Assembly: GCA_947492955.1 (NCBI GenBank)
Contig: CANLOV010000002.1
Coordinates: 372,001 to 436,000, forward strand
DNA: 64,000 bases
From: an uncultured Cellulophaga sp.
GTDB taxonomy: Bacteria > Bacteroidota > Bacteroidia > Flavobacteriales > Flavobacteriaceae
Direction: 5' to 3'
Within the stretch, counting starts at the first letter, position 1. Every line of letters starts with the position of its first letter. The notes below the pieces were generated by a model, which worked only from the letters and a program-made list of their open reading frames with translations, was not told the origin of the DNA and did no database searches. The translations under genes and the position numbers were made by a program. Of this stretch, positions 25,501-35,447 are shown one piece after another.

Positions 25501-27984
25501 ATGTATGTAGTAAAAAGAGACGGCAGAAAAGAACTAGTAATGTTCGACAAAATTACGGCGAGAGTTCGTAAATTATGTTATAGTTTAAATTCATTGGTAG
25601 ATCCATTAAAGGTTGCCATGCGAGTTATTGAAGGTTTATATGATGGCGTAACAACATCTGAACTAGATAACCTTGCAGCAGAGATAGCCGCAACAATGAC
25701 AACTACGCATCCAGATTATGCTAAACTTGCTGCACGTATATCTGTCTCTAACTTACACAAGAACACTAAAAAATCTTTCTCTGAAACAATGAAAGATCTA
25801 TACTTGTATGTAAACCCTAGAACAGAAAAAAAGGCGCCATTACTTTCAGATGAGGTATATAAAGTGATTACTGAAAATGCTGAGCGTTTAGATTCTACTA
25901 TAATATATAACCGCGATTTTAGCTACGATTATTTCGGTTTTAAAACATTAGAACGCTCTTATTTATTAAAAATTAATGGGGCAATTGCCGAACGCCCTCA
26001 ACATATGTTAATGCGTGTTTCTATTGGTATTCATTTAAATAATTTAGATGCTGCTATAGAAACATACGAATTAATGTCTAAAAAATATTTTACGCACGCT
26101 ACACCAACTCTTTTTAATTCGGGGACACCAAAACCTCAAATGTCATCTTGCTTTTTATTAGCTATGCAAGACGATAGTATAGATGGGATATATGATACTT
26201 TAAAGCAAACTGCAAAAATTTCACAATCTGCTGGTGGTATAGGCTTATCTATCCACAATGTAAGAGCAACTGGATCATATATAGCTGGTACAAATGGAAC
26301 ATCAAACGGTATTGTTCCTATGCTTCGTGTATTTAACGATACCGCTAGGTATGTTGATCAAGGCGGTGGAAAACGTAAAGGAAGTTTTGCCATATACATG
26401 GAACCATGGCATGCCGATATCTTTGAGTTTTTAGACCTTAAAAAGAATCATGGTAAAGAAGAAATGCGTGCAAGAGATTTATTCTACGCCATGTGGATTT
26501 CCGATTTATTTATGAAAAGAGTAGAAGCGAATGCTGAATGGACGTTAATGTGCCCTAACGAATGCCCTGGATTATTTACACACCATAGCGAGGAGTTTGA
26601 AGCACTTTACCTAAAGTATGAAGCAGAAGGAAAAGGTCGTAAAAAAATAAAAGCCCGTGAACTTTGGGAAAAAATATTAGAATCTCAAATAGAAACAGGT
26701 ACTCCTTACATGCTTTATAAGGATGCTGCAAACCGTAAGAGTAATCAAAAGAATTTAGGTACCATACGTTCTTCTAACTTATGTACCGAAATAATGGAGT
26801 ACACATCTCCAGATGAGGTTGCTGTATGTAACTTAGCATCTATTGCCTTACCAATGTTTGTTAAAGACGGTGAGTTTAATCATAAAGAACTATTTAAAGT
26901 TACAAAACGTGTAACTAGAAATTTAAATACTGTAATTGACCGTAATTACTATCCGGTAAAAGAAGCAGAAAATTCTAATATGAGACACAGACCTATTGGA
27001 CTAGGAGTTCAAGGTCTTGCAGATGCTTTTATTATGTTACGCATGCCTTTTACAAGTGATGAGGCTAAACAATTAAACCAAGAGATTTTTGAAACTTTAT
27101 ACTTTGCAGCCGTAACAGCTTCAATGGAAATGGCCAAAGAAGAAGGCCCATATTCTACATACGAAGGTTCTCCTATGTCTAAAGGAGAATTTCAATACAA
27201 CCTTTGGGGTATTAAAGACGATGAGCTTTCTGGAAGATGGAACTGGGAAAAGCTAAGAAAAGATATTAAGAAAAATGGTGTTCGTAACTCCCTTTTAGTA
27301 GCTCCTATGCCAACCGCATCTACCTCTCAAATTTTAGGTAATAATGAATGTTTTGAACCTTACACCTCTAACATTTACACAAGAAGAGTACTTTCTGGTG
27401 AATTTATTGTTGTAAATAAGCATTTATTAGAAGACTTAGTTGCTTTAGGACTTTGGAATGAAAACATGAAGCAAGAACTAATGCGTGCAAATGGTTCTAT
27501 ACAACATATAGAAACTATTCCGCAAGATATTAGAGACCTATACAAAACTGTTTGGGAGCTTAGCATGAAAGATATTATTGATATGAGTCGTCAACGTGGA
27601 TACTTTATTGATCAGAGTCAATCACTAAACTTATTCATGGAAAATGCAAACTACTCTAAACTTACTTCTATGCACTTTTATGCTTGGAAAAGCGGCTTAA
27701 AGACGGGAATGTATTACTTACGTACAAAAGCAGCAGTAGACGCTATTAAATTTACGTTAGACAATACCAAAAAAAAAGAAGTTCCTGTAAGTGTTGCCGC
27801 TGAAGCTGAAGTAGAGGCTGCTACACCAGCAAAAGAAAAAGTAGCTTCTATAAAGGTAAACCCTACTCCTGTAGAACAACAAGATGTAGATATACAACCT
27901 ATGAGCGCAGAAGAAATGAAAGAATTAATTGCTAAAGCAAAAGAAGGGCAAGCAGATGATGATTGCTTAATGTGTGGTTCATAA
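25501..27984 (+). CDS. nrdA: Class Ia ribonucleotide reductase, alpha subunit
   Basis: An 827-residue catalytic subunit. It has an N-terminal ATP-cone (about 1-90, [17 protein letters not shown]), the barrel with [29 protein letters not shown] (quoted in part), NLCTEIMEY and [10 protein letters not shown] redox and thiyl-site cysteines, the [18 protein letters not shown] loop, and the C-terminal redox pair CLMC (Cys822, Cys825) that hands electrons from thioredoxin. About 75 residues before the tail are a low-complexity Ala/Glu/Val linker. It works with NrdB. A strong terminator follows. Confidence 0.95.
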   Translation: MYVVKRDGRKELVMFDKITARVRKLCYSLNSLVDPLKVAMRVIEGLYDGVTTSELDNLAAEIAATMTTTHPDYAKLAARISVSNLHKNTKKSFSETMKDLYLYVNPRTEKKAPLLSDEVYKVITENAERLDSTIIYNRDFSYDYFGFKTLERSYLLKINGAIAERPQHMLMRVSIGIHLNNLDAAIETYELMSKKYFTHATPTLFNSGTPKPQMSSCFLLAMQDDSIDGIYDTLKQTAKISQSAGGIGLSIHNVRATGSYIAGTNGTSNGIVPMLRVFNDTARYVDQGGGKRKGSFAIYMEPWHADIFEFLDLKKNHGKEEMRARDLFYAMWISDLFMKRVEANAEWTLMCPNECPGLFTHHSEEFEALYLKYEAEGKGRKKIKARELWEKILESQIETGTPYMLYKDAANRKSNQKNLGTIRSSNLCTEIMEYTSPDEVAVCNLASIALPMFVKDGEFNHKELFKVTKRVTRNLNTVIDRNYYPVKEAENSNMRHRPIGLGVQGLADAFIMLRMPFTSDEAKQLNQEIFETLYFAAVTASMEMAKEEGPYSTYEGSPMSKGEFQYNLWGIKDDELSGRWNWEKLRKDIKKNGVRNSLLVAPMPTASTSQILGNNECFEPYTSNIYTRRVLSGEFIVVNKHLLEDLVALGLWNENMKQELMRANGSIQHIETIPQDIRDLYKTVWELSMKDIIDMSRQRGYFIDQSQSLNLFMENANYSKLTSMHFYAWKSGLKTGMYYLRTKAAVDAIKFTLDNTKKKEVPVSVAAEAEVEAATPAKEKVASIKVNPTPVEQQDVDIQPMSAEEMKELIAKAKEGQADDDCLMCGS

Positions 27985-28004
27985 TAAGCACTATTAGAAC
28001 AATA

Positions 28005-28042
28005 GAAAAGACCGTCTAAATTATTTTTTAGACGGTCTTTTC
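28005..28042 (+). terminator. Terminator of nrdBA
   Basis: AAAAGACCGTCTAAA pairs with TTTAGACGGTCTTTT around a short AT loop, 20 bases after the nrdA stop. Confidence 0.85.
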
Positions 28043-28333
28043 ATATAAAATTATGACGTGATTAACTTAAATTCATTGCTTCAATCAATTTAAAAGCATT
28101 TCACGACTATTTCTATTTTAATAAAAAAAGCTGCCTTAACAACAGCTTCTTTTCTTACTAACCAACCAAACTATGTATAACTAATTTATTCTTCTTCTTT
28201 CATATGCAGGTACACCATTCTTGAGATTAAGAACAGTAAACAATACAGTGCAAGTATGTATATATAATACCTCATATACATACTTAGACGAAGAAATAAC
28301 TATAATATTTCTAAATAATATGTTAAAATAAAA
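28043..28333. other. Intergenic region with one hairpin
   Basis: About 290 bases between the nrdA terminator and the DUF3078 terminator hold no gene that I can support. One hairpin is present, AAGCTG (28128-28133) with CAGCTT (28143-28148), A-rich before and T-rich after, so it could terminate a transcript in either direction. The rest is AT-rich without a recognisable signal. Confidence 0.4.
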
Positions 28334-28366
28334 AAAGTGGTAACAAACTAAGTTTATTACCACTTT
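28334..28366 (-). terminator. Terminator of the sufS-to-DUF3078 unit
   Basis: AAAGTGGTAA (28334-28343) pairs with TTACCACTTT (28357-28366). On the minus strand a T-rich run follows, 20 bases after the DUF3078 stop. Confidence 0.75.
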
Positions 28367-28386
28367 AATATACGATTATTGTTTGC

Positions 28387-29307
28387 TTAGAAAGCGTAGC
28401 TTAAACCAAGTGTCCAATACGTTTGTAATTTATTATCTACTGAATCAAAAGTTTCAGTAGGGTTAGTAATTCTTGCAAAATTTAATGCTTCTTGCTTATT
28501 ACTTCTTAAACCAAAATCAAAACCTACACCAATCATTTTCCATAAAGTATAACCAAAAGAGTTAGTCCAAGTTATGTTAGAAAGGTTTCCGCTTTTATAA
28601 CTTTGGAAAGCAGATATATTTGATTTAAAATTAACAGCTCCTAATTTTCTAGTATAATCTGCTACTATTTTAGCACCTAAAGAAGACTCAAAAACAGAAT
28701 CTCCACTACTAAAAATAAAATTATAGTTTAAAGGGTGTATTACCACTACTAAATCTGTAATAGGAGTCCAAGTAGCACCCACACCAAAATCTAAATAACC
28801 TGGATCGTTAAAATTATTTAAGATAGTAGTTCTATATTCTGCTAAGGCAGATATTGCGAACTTTTCACTTAACTTACGACCGTATAAAGAAGATATATTA
28901 AATACATCTGTAGTTTCTCTAAAGCTATCATCGTCCAATGGATTATTTTTATCATCTAATTTTACCCATGATAAATTAATGTTACCGCTGTTTCTCCAGA
29001 AAAATTTCTCTTGTTGTAAATTAGCAAAAGCGTTTACTGTAAACCCAATGTTCCCAGAACTATTATCTCTTGCGTTTTGTGTATACCAATTGTTAAATCC
29101 AGAAAGCGTACCACCAATAGTACCAAAAGCACCTTTCTTCCACCCTGGTAATGCATCAATCTTAGCCTGTAAAGCATCTACTCTACCCTGTATTGCAGCA
29201 ATAGAATCTTTTTTAGCACCTTGTAAGGTTTTAAGTTCTGCTTCTGTTTGACCATAAGTAAAGGCCATACCTGCAAATAATGCGAAAGCAATAATTACTT
29301 TTTTCAT
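28387..29307 (-). CDS. DUF3078 domain protein, outer-membrane beta-barrel type
   Basis: A 306-residue secreted protein. The signal peptide ends in TYGQ at residue 20. A short coiled coil follows (about 25-55, QGRVDALQAKIDALP), then WKKGAFGTIGGTLSGFNNW (the DUF3078 start) and many amphipathic strands ending in YWTLGLSYAF with a C-terminal aromatic residue, as in outer-membrane barrels. The function is unknown. It sits at the end of the Fe-S assembly gene block, a location I associate with this family in Flavobacteriia, but it has two -7 elements of its own upstream. Confidence 0.8.
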   Translation of the reverse strand: MKKVIIAFALFAGMAFTYGQTEAELKTLQGAKKDSIAAIQGRVDALQAKIDALPGWKKGAFGTIGGTLSGFNNWYTQNARDNSSGNIGFTVNAFANLQQEKFFWRNSGNINLSWVKLDDKNNPLDDDSFRETTDVFNISSLYGRKLSEKFAISALAEYRTTILNNFNDPGYLDFGVGATWTPITDLVVVIHPLNYNFIFSSGDSVFESSLGAKIVADYTRKLGAVNFKSNISAFQSYKSGNLSNITWTNSFGYTLWKMIGVGFDFGLRSNKQEALNFARITNPTETFDSVDNKLQTYWTLGLSYAF

Positions 29308-29339
29308 AATGTAATGTTTAATTTATAGTTAATGTGGCG

Positions 29340-29347
29340 CAAATGTA
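29340..29347 (-). promoter_or_regulatory. -7 promoter element of the DUF3078 gene
   Basis: Reads TACATTTG on the minus strand; a second TATATTTG lies at 29359-29366. Both fit TAnnTTTG and precede the start codon by 32 and 51 bases. Confidence 0.45.
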
Positions 29348-29381
29348 ATAATACTATACAAATATAAAAATGCAGAAAATG

Positions 29382-29885
29382 TTAATTTCTTTTGTATAGG
29401 GGCACCGAAGAACATGCCTCACCATACATAATACTCTTTGCTACTGGTTGTATTTTTGAAACAACCCATAAATACGCATTTGGTGGTACAGGTTTATTAC
29501 TACAACCTTTAATAATTACTGGTTTATCCTTAAAACCAGATACATCTAAACCTTCTATTATAGATAAGTAAAGTGCTGTTTCTAAGTCTTCTAGATTACC
29601 TATTACTGTTTTTTTAGCAAATGTGTTTAGCTTCGTATGTATTAACATATAAGCCCAACCTGGAACTATGGCATCTGTAGAACAGCCTAATGCCACATAA
29701 GCGTCTTGGTATTGCTCCCAATTGTGTTCGGCTATATATGCTCTAAAATCTTTTTCTTTTAATATAAAGCCTTGGAAAAGCCAATCTTTTATATCTAAAA
29801 CAACTCTTTTACCTTCTGGGTAATAGTCTTCTAAATTAAACGTAATTAGTTTACTTTCCGCAACACGATTCTTTATTTCATCCAT
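29382..29885 (-). CDS. DUF2480 family protein
   Basis: A 167-residue soluble protein that matches DUF2480: the N-terminal NRVAESKLITFNLEDYYPEG, then VLDIKDWLFQGFILKEKDFR, VALGCSTDAIVPGWAYMLI and a C-terminal GCSNKPVPPNAYLWVVSKIQP-type segment (quoted here in shortened units). The conserved cysteines in ALGCSTDA and KGCSNK are suggestive of metal or thiol chemistry. It lies 31 bases after the DUF59 gene in the suf block, so a supporting role in Fe-S assembly is plausible but inferred from location only. Confidence 0.8.
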   Translation of the reverse strand: MDEIKNRVAESKLITFNLEDYYPEGKRVVLDIKDWLFQGFILKEKDFRAYIAEHNWEQYQDAYVALGCSTDAIVPGWAYMLIHTKLNTFAKKTVIGNLEDLETALYLSIIEGLDVSGFKDKPVIIKGCSNKPVPPNAYLWVVSKIQPVAKSIMYGEACSSVPLYKRN

Positions 29886-29916
29886 AAGTGTTTAGGTATA
29901 AAAATTCAGAATCAGA

Positions 29917-30246
29917 TTAAAGCATTCCTAATTCTAGCTTAGCTTCTTCACTCATTAGTTCTTGCGTCCATGGTGGATCAAAAGTAATTTCTACCTCAGC
30001 ATCTTTAATTTCATTAATAGACTTTACTTTTTCTTCTACTTCTACTGGTAAAGTTTCTGCTACTGGGCAATTAGGCGATGTTAAAGTCATTAATATTTTA
30101 ACATCGTTATCTTCATTTACAAAAACATCATATATTAATCCTAATTCGTAAATATCTACAGGAATTTCTGGATCGTATATTGTTTTTAAAACGTTTACTA
30201 TTTTATCTCCTAATTGTAGGCTATCTGGTGCTGTTTCTTCGCTCAT
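29917..30246 (-). CDS. DUF59/MIP18 family Fe-S assembly protein
   Basis: A 109-residue protein with the MIP18 fold: IYDPEIPVDIYELGLIYDV opens the conserved core and MTLTSPNCPVAETLP holds the conserved Cys60. Proteins of this family (SufT, PaaD, human CIAO2 relatives) help mature or transfer Fe-S clusters. The gene lies 25 bases downstream of sufE, in the sufS-sufE-DUF59-DUF2480 unit, and works in the cytoplasm. SufT is a reasonable name but the exact paralogue is not certain. Confidence 0.87.
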   Translation of the reverse strand: MSEETAPDSLQLGDKIVNVLKTIYDPEIPVDIYELGLIYDVFVNEDNDVKILMTLTSPNCPVAETLPVEVEEKVKSINEIKDAEVEITFDPPWTQELMSEEAKLELGML

Positions 30247-30271
30247 TTTTTTCAGAATTTAGGCTTAAACC

Positions 30272-30694
30272 TTATTTTATCTGCGTTTGGTATGCAATTG
30301 CATACATTTTTAATTGTTTTACCATGCTTACCAATCCGTTAGCTCTGGTAGGTGATAAATGCTCTTTTAATCCAATTTCATCAATAAAATCGGTGTTTGC
30401 ATCTATAATATCTTGTGGCTTTTGGTTGCTAAAAGCTCGTATTAAAATACCTATAATTCCTTTTGTAATTATAGCATCACTATCTGCCGTAAAAACCAAT
30501 TTATCATTTTCTAATTCGGCATGCACCCAAACCTTACTCTGGCATCCTTTAATAATATTATCATCGGTTTTATACTGCTCATTTATAAGTGGTAATGATT
30601 TTCCAAGATCTATCATGTACTCATAACGCTGCATCCAATCATCGAACATAGAGAACTCGTCTACTATTTCTTCTTGTATTTCTTTTATATTCAT
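30272..30694 (-). CDS. sufE: SufE sulfur acceptor
   Basis: A 140-residue protein with the SufE pattern: IQEEIVDEFSMFDDWMQRYEYMIDLG (residues 6-31; key features Phe, Asp, Trp) and the sulfur-accepting Cys51 in IKGCQSKVW, the same position as in E. coli SufE. It takes persulfide sulfur from SufS and passes it to the SufBCD scaffold in the cytoplasm. It lies 69 bases downstream of sufS in the same unit. The C-terminal helix is typical in length. Confidence 0.92.
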   Translation of the reverse strand: MNIKEIQEEIVDEFSMFDDWMQRYEYMIDLGKSLPLINEQYKTDDNIIKGCQSKVWVHAELENDKLVFTADSDAIITKGIIGILIRAFSNQKPQDIIDANTDFIDEIGLKEHLSPTRANGLVSMVKQLKMYAIAYQTQIK

Positions 30695-30763
30695 TACTTT
30701 ATTTTATGCAAAAATACAATAAGAATTAATGCTTATCAATTATTTAGAAAAATCCTAACAATA

Positions 30764-31978
30764 CTATAACAACATTGCTTTTGCTCGTTTTACAGCCTCT
30801 ACTAAACTATCTATTTCTTCTTTTGTATTATAAAAACTAAAACTAGCTCTCACTGTTCCCGGAATTTTAAAGAAATCCATGATGGGTTGCGCACAATGGT
30901 GTCCTGTTCTTACTGCTATACCCAATTTATCTAGTATTGAGCCTATATCGTAAGGGTGTAGCCCTTCTATGTTAAAAGATATTACTGATGTTTTATTTTT
31001 AGCTGTACCATAAATTTTTAAACCTTCTATAGCTAAAAGTTGCTGGGTAGCATATTGTAAAAGTTCGTGCTCATAGGCTGCAATAGCATTAAAATCTATT
31101 GCATTCATATAATCTAAAGCCGCACCAAATGCAATTCCACCACATATATTTGGTGTTCCTGCTTCAAACTTATGAGGTAATTCTGCATAGGTAGTTTCTT
31201 CAAACGTAACTTCTGCTATCATTTCTCCTCCTCCTTGGTAAGGAGGCAATTTATTTAACCATTCTTCTTTACCATACAACATACCTGTACCTGTAGGTCC
31301 ACAAACTTTATGACCAGAGACAGTATAAAAATCGACATTTAATGCTTGCATATCCGCTTTAATATGTGGTGCTGCTTGCGCTCCATCTATTAAAACCGCA
31401 GCTCCTACCTTATGCGCACTTGCTATTATCTCTTCTATAGGGTTTACAGTTCCTAAGGCATTAGAAACATGGTTTGTAAATACTAATTTGGTTTTAGTAG
31501 AAAGTAAACTATGGTATTGATTCATTAGTAACTCTCCATCTAAATTCATTGGAATTACCTTTAAAATAGCTCCCGTACGCTCGCACAACATTTGCCAAGG
31601 CACTATATTAGAATGATGTTCTAAAGCCGAAACAATAATTTCGTCTCCTTTTTTTAAAATGGCTGAAAAGCCGTTTGCTACTAAATTAATACTATGCGTT
31701 GTTCCTGAAGTAAATATAATTTCATGAGATTTAGCGGCATTAAAATGTTCTTGTATTTTTTTACGTGCCTGCTCATACACATCTGTTGCTTCTTGCGATA
31801 AAGTATGTACTCCTCTATGAATATTGGCATTGTAATTACTATAATAATCTACAATTACATCTATTACCTGCTGTGGCGTTTGCGATGTTGCTGCATTATC
31901 AAAATAAACCAATGGTTTACCATTTACTTCTCTTTTAAGAATAGGAAAATCTTCGCGTATTTTTTTTATATCAATCAT
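30764..31978 (-). CDS. sufS: Cysteine desulfurase SufS
   Basis: A 404-residue group II cysteine desulfurase. The PLP-binding lysine is Lys224 in SGHKVCGPTG, the conserved LIDGAQAAPH precedes it, and the catalytic Cys362 sits in RTGHHCAQP. It releases sulfur from L-cysteine as an enzyme persulfide for SufE. A perfect minus-strand -7 element lies 18 bases upstream, so sufS starts its own transcript (sufS-sufE-DUF59-DUF2480), apart from the sufBCD transcript 4 kb away. Confidence 0.94.
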   Translation of the reverse strand: MIDIKKIREDFPILKREVNGKPLVYFDNAATSQTPQQVIDVIVDYYSNYNANIHRGVHTLSQEATDVYEQARKKIQEHFNAAKSHEIIFTSGTTHSINLVANGFSAILKKGDEIIVSALEHHSNIVPWQMLCERTGAILKVIPMNLDGELLMNQYHSLLSTKTKLVFTNHVSNALGTVNPIEEIIASAHKVGAAVLIDGAQAAPHIKADMQALNVDFYTVSGHKVCGPTGTGMLYGKEEWLNKLPPYQGGGEMIAEVTFEETTYAELPHKFEAGTPNICGGIAFGAALDYMNAIDFNAIAAYEHELLQYATQQLLAIEGLKIYGTAKNKTSVISFNIEGLHPYDIGSILDKLGIAVRTGHHCAQPIMDFFKIPGTVRASFSFYNTKEEIDSLVEAVKRAKAMLL

Positions 31979-31996
31979 AGCACTTATAATAGTCTA

Positions 31997-32004
31997 CAAA
32001 GATA
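31997..32004 (-). promoter_or_regulatory. -7 promoter element of sufS
   Basis: Reads TATCTTTG on the minus strand, a perfect TAnnTTTG match, 18 bases before the ATG. Confidence 0.5.
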
Positions 32005-32108
32005 CCTACTATTTACATTTTTACCTTCTTTTAATTTTTTTTAACCCTTATACTGCATCAAAATAATTTTCTCATAGATTTATAAGATAATTCATTTAAA
32101 ATTCTTTC

Positions 32109-32747
32109 ATGAAAAATGTTATTAAATTATATCGAAGCAACTATTTTATTTTATGTTTTATTTCCTTTATATTTTTGTCTTCATGTTCTAGCACTAAATA
32201 CACCTATTTTTTTGATGCTGGAAAATATATAGATTTTAGTAAAGGGAAATGGATTTTAAATAATTCAAAATCTAACTCTAGAATTTCTGATGCTGACTTA
32301 TATAATACAGCTAAATATGGATTTAGAAGAATATTAGGTGATTCTTTTATAGAGGTACATGATGTTAGAGCAACAAAATTAATTCCTCCGATAATTAATT
32401 TTAATTTATCTAAAGAAGAATTAATAGAATTACACCATTTATCTGATTGCGAATACCTTATTAATATAAAAGGAAATGTTGTTAGTAATGATGCAGGCTC
32501 TATTGCAATTGCTAAAAAGGATACGCCTGATTTTTACGATAAGAACGAATCAAATGTATCTATTAAAATTTATGACTTAAAATTAGGAGTTCTAATATCA
32601 TCTTCATCTGTTATCGGAAAATATATTAATCAAAGTTCTGCTTTTAATGACAAATCGCATACATACATAACCAAAAGTGCCCACCAATCTATGGTAAACG
32701 GAACTAGCAACTTAATTGCAAAATATTACAAGTATGGTAAAAAGTAG
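32109..32747 (+). CDS. Hypothetical lipoprotein
   Basis: A 212-residue protein with a lipoprotein signal: hydrophobic residues 12-24, then LSSCSSTK with the lipobox Cys near 26. The mature part has charged and aromatic segments such as IINFNLSKEELIELHHLSDC and KIYDLKLGVLISSSSV, and I recognise no family. It is the only plus-strand gene inside the suf region, convergent with the 447-residue lipoprotein gene, 7 bases between stops. It is likely a periplasmic membrane-anchored protein; the function is unknown. Confidence 0.65.
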   Translation: MKNVIKLYRSNYFILCFISFIFLSSCSSTKYTYFFDAGKYIDFSKGKWILNNSKSNSRISDADLYNTAKYGFRRILGDSFIEVHDVRATKLIPPIINFNLSKEELIELHHLSDCEYLINIKGNVVSNDAGSIAIAKKDTPDFYDKNESNVSIKIYDLKLGVLISSSSVIGKYINQSSAFNDKSHTYITKSAHQSMVNGTSNLIAKYYKYGKK

Positions 32748-32754
32748 TGTTTGC

Positions 32755-34098
32755 TTACTTTATTTTTAGAACAACTACATCTGTTTTTCCTTTATTTTGA
32801 AGACCTAAGAAATCTGTGCTTGCTGTTTCTCCTATTAGCATAATACTTTTATCGTTATTTTCTACAGCATCAAAAGCATAATCTAAATCTGTACCTCCAA
32901 ATGATTTTTGCCAGACTAGTAACCCTTCTTTATCCGTTTTTATAAGCCAAAAATCATTCTCACCAAAGTTTTCGTCAACATCGGCATTATTACTTTTAGA
33001 ATTTCCAGCAATAATAAACCCTCCTTTTGTAGTTGAACTTACACTCCTAGCAGCATCAAACTGCAAACCTCCGTATGTTTTTTCCCAAAGCAACTCTCCA
33101 TTATCATTAATCTTAATTAACCAAACATCTGACTCCCCTTTATTATTAGTAATATCTATATCTGTACTAAATGTATTTCCTGTTATTACATATCCATTAT
33201 CATTGGTCTTTGCAATATCCCAAGCTTTATCTATTCCTGTTCCCCCAAACGAACTTTGCCATACTAAATCTCCTTTAGACGTAATTTTTATAACCCAAAA
33301 ATCGTAACTGCCTTTACTATCTGAAATATCAAAATCATTACTTTCAGAGGAGCCTATTAACACAAAACCACCATCGTTAGATTGTACCACCCCATAAGCT
33401 CTATCATTAGAAGTGCCTCCAAAAAAGCGTCGCCATTCCAAATTTCCTTGTGCATCTAATTTTGTTCCCCAAAATTCTCCTACACCATGCCTAGTTATAG
33501 AGTTTCTTTTATTGGTATCCGCACCAGCTCCACCAGAGGCAGTAACATCTACAAAACCCACAAAAAAGAAGCCACCATCTGCTGTTTGTAATACATCATA
33601 CGAATGATCATGACCCGAAAATCCAAAACTACGTTCCCATTCTATTATTCCTTCTGAATCTAATTTTAATATCCAATTATCATGAAAACCTTCGTTATTA
33701 CTTCCATCACCATCACTACTCATAGCATAACCTACGATTGCATAACCATCATCGCTGGTTTGTATTACGCTCTGCCCCCTATCATCTTTACTTCCCCCAT
33801 AGGTTTTACTCCATTGTAAATTTCCTTCAGTATCTAATTTTAATAACCAATAATCATTTACATCTGTAGTTTTTCCTATTAAATCACCATCTATGCTATT
33901 AGAATATCCTAAAACAGCATAACCACCATCCGAAGTTCTAATTATAGATTGTGCAGTTTCTTCTCCTGTTCCTCCATAATTTTTAACCCAATCTATTTCT
34001 CCTAAAAAAGTAGATTCAACTATAGTATCATCAGAATTTTTATCATTAGAACAAGACAGAAATAGAGCAATAAAAATGACAACTATTAGTTTTTTCAT
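32755..34098 (-). CDS. Propeller-type repeat lipoprotein
   Basis: A 447-residue protein with a lipoprotein signal (FLSCSN, Cys near 16) and about seven tandem repeats of roughly 50-60 residues. Each has the pattern GGTxxDxAxxVxxTxDGGYxxxGxS, then DxWxxKxDxxGxLxWxKxFGG, for example DDRGQSVIQTSDDGYAIVGY. Such repeats form a beta-propeller. It is probably displayed on the cell surface or in the periplasm. It follows the choice-of-anchor B gene by 14 bases and looks co-transcribed with it. There is no enzymatic motif. Confidence 0.8.
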   Translation of the reverse strand: MKKLIVVIFIALFLSCSNDKNSDDTIVESTFLGEIDWVKNYGGTGEETAQSIIRTSDGGYAVLGYSNSIDGDLIGKTTDVNDYWLLKLDTEGNLQWSKTYGGSKDDRGQSVIQTSDDGYAIVGYAMSSDGDGSNNEGFHDNWILKLDSEGIIEWERSFGFSGHDHSYDVLQTADGGFFFVGFVDVTASGGAGADTNKRNSITRHGVGEFWGTKLDAQGNLEWRRFFGGTSNDRAYGVVQSNDGGFVLIGSSESNDFDISDSKGSYDFWVIKITSKGDLVWQSSFGGTGIDKAWDIAKTNDNGYVITGNTFSTDIDITNNKGESDVWLIKINDNGELLWEKTYGGLQFDAARSVSSTTKGGFIIAGNSKSNNADVDENFGENDFWLIKTDKEGLLVWQKSFGGTDLDYAFDAVENNDKSIMLIGETASTDFLGLQNKGKTDVVVLKIK

Positions 34099-34112
34099 TC
34101 CTTATATTTTAA

Positions 34113-35345
34113 TTATGATTTCTTAAGGATAAATAAACCTTCTTTAATATCACTTACAACTATTTTTTCACTTGAAAAATAAGGGTAAACACTCCAAACA
34201 CCATCAAAACTAGCTGTATTTGTAGACGGATGTGTATCAAAAAAACCTTTCTCTGTAATTACTTTACCATCGATACCTGAAATATCTAACACACGAATAC
34301 CTGCGGTATAATTAGCCAGGTAAAACTCATCTCCTTTTACATAACCATTATGATCTATAGCACTTGTTTCTCCCAAATATGTATGATGTAAAACTGGATT
34401 GTCTAAATCTGAAAAGTCAAAAATTAAGGTTCTAGATTTAAAACCAAAGTCTGTTTCATCTAGCTCATCTCCCAATATAAAATACTGTTGACCCTCTGTA
34501 AACCAACCTTGATGCGTATAGCCAATATTAGAATAATTAATACTTGCTATTTCTACCGGATTCATTTTATCGGTTACATCTGCAATAACTACTCGGTTTT
34601 CATTAGCTCCTATATATATTTCCTTTCCTAAATAATCCACATCTGGTCCGTTATAAGTAACCACCTGTGCATCATGAGAATAACCACCTGCACCATAACC
34701 TCCTTCTGCTGTTGGGTTTTTAGGGGTTTGAATATTTATAAAATGGGCTCCTCCGTCAAAAGCATCATTTCTGGCAGTTCCTACTGCATAGGCAAAACCT
34801 GTTGCTTCGTTAATAACAACATTATGCGCATTTCCAAAGCCTGTGTAACGAGTATCTGCATTAAAAACTTCTGGAGGATTAGTAACATTTCTTAATCTTG
34901 TTAAATCAAAAACTTGCATTCCATGATTTGCAGCTTCTGAAACTATAAAAGCATGATTCTGATATACTTTAACATCTCTCCAAGAACTTACTATAGTAGC
35001 TGTTGGCAGCTTTCCTAAATAAACTACATTTTCTGTATCTGTAATATCTACAAAAGCAGTTCCATTATCTAAGCCTAATACTACATATTCTTTAGCTGTA
35101 ATATCATCTGTCCAGCCCCAAACATCATTTATACTAGCTGCATTAAAAATTGATAAAGGTAGCTTTGCTAATAAATCGTATCCATTACAAGGATAAATTG
35201 AAGCCATGCCATTTTCACAAGGGGTACGCTTTAAAATAGAACTATTTATATCATCTCCTTCATCTAAAGGGCTCTCTGTAAAGAGACTTTCTTTTTTACT
35301 GCAACTCATTACAAGTACTAAAACCAAAAACAACAGTTTTTTCAT
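34113..35345 (-). CDS. Choice-of-anchor B family lipoprotein (LVIVD-like repeats)
   Basis: A 410-residue protein with a lipoprotein signal (VMSCSKKE, Cys near 15) and several repeats of the type LDNGTAFVDITDTENVVYLG, VVIADVTDKMNPVEIASI and FDFSDLDNPVLHHTYLGE. This is the choice-of-anchor B arrangement, a beta-propeller of LVIVD-like units; the conserved AHNVVINEATGFAYAVGT and SHDAQVV stretches also fit. It is likely surface-exposed. It lies in the accessory block inside the suf region. No type IX C-terminal signal was recognised. Confidence 0.82.
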   Translation of the reverse strand: MKKLLFLVLVLVMSCSKKESLFTESPLDEGDDINSSILKRTPCENGMASIYPCNGYDLLAKLPLSIFNAASINDVWGWTDDITAKEYVVLGLDNGTAFVDITDTENVVYLGKLPTATIVSSWRDVKVYQNHAFIVSEAANHGMQVFDLTRLRNVTNPPEVFNADTRYTGFGNAHNVVINEATGFAYAVGTARNDAFDGGAHFINIQTPKNPTAEGGYGAGGYSHDAQVVTYNGPDVDYLGKEIYIGANENRVVIADVTDKMNPVEIASINYSNIGYTHQGWFTEGQQYFILGDELDETDFGFKSRTLIFDFSDLDNPVLHHTYLGETSAIDHNGYVKGDEFYLANYTAGIRVLDISGIDGKVITEKGFFDTHPSTNTASFDGVWSVYPYFSSEKIVVSDIKEGLFILKKS

Positions 35346-35447
35346 AGGAATTTTATTAGCTATTTAAAGATACTAAATTATTTAGCAAACAAATAACCCT
35401 TAAACACAATGTGTGCTTAAGAGCTATCATTACATTAAAACTATTAT

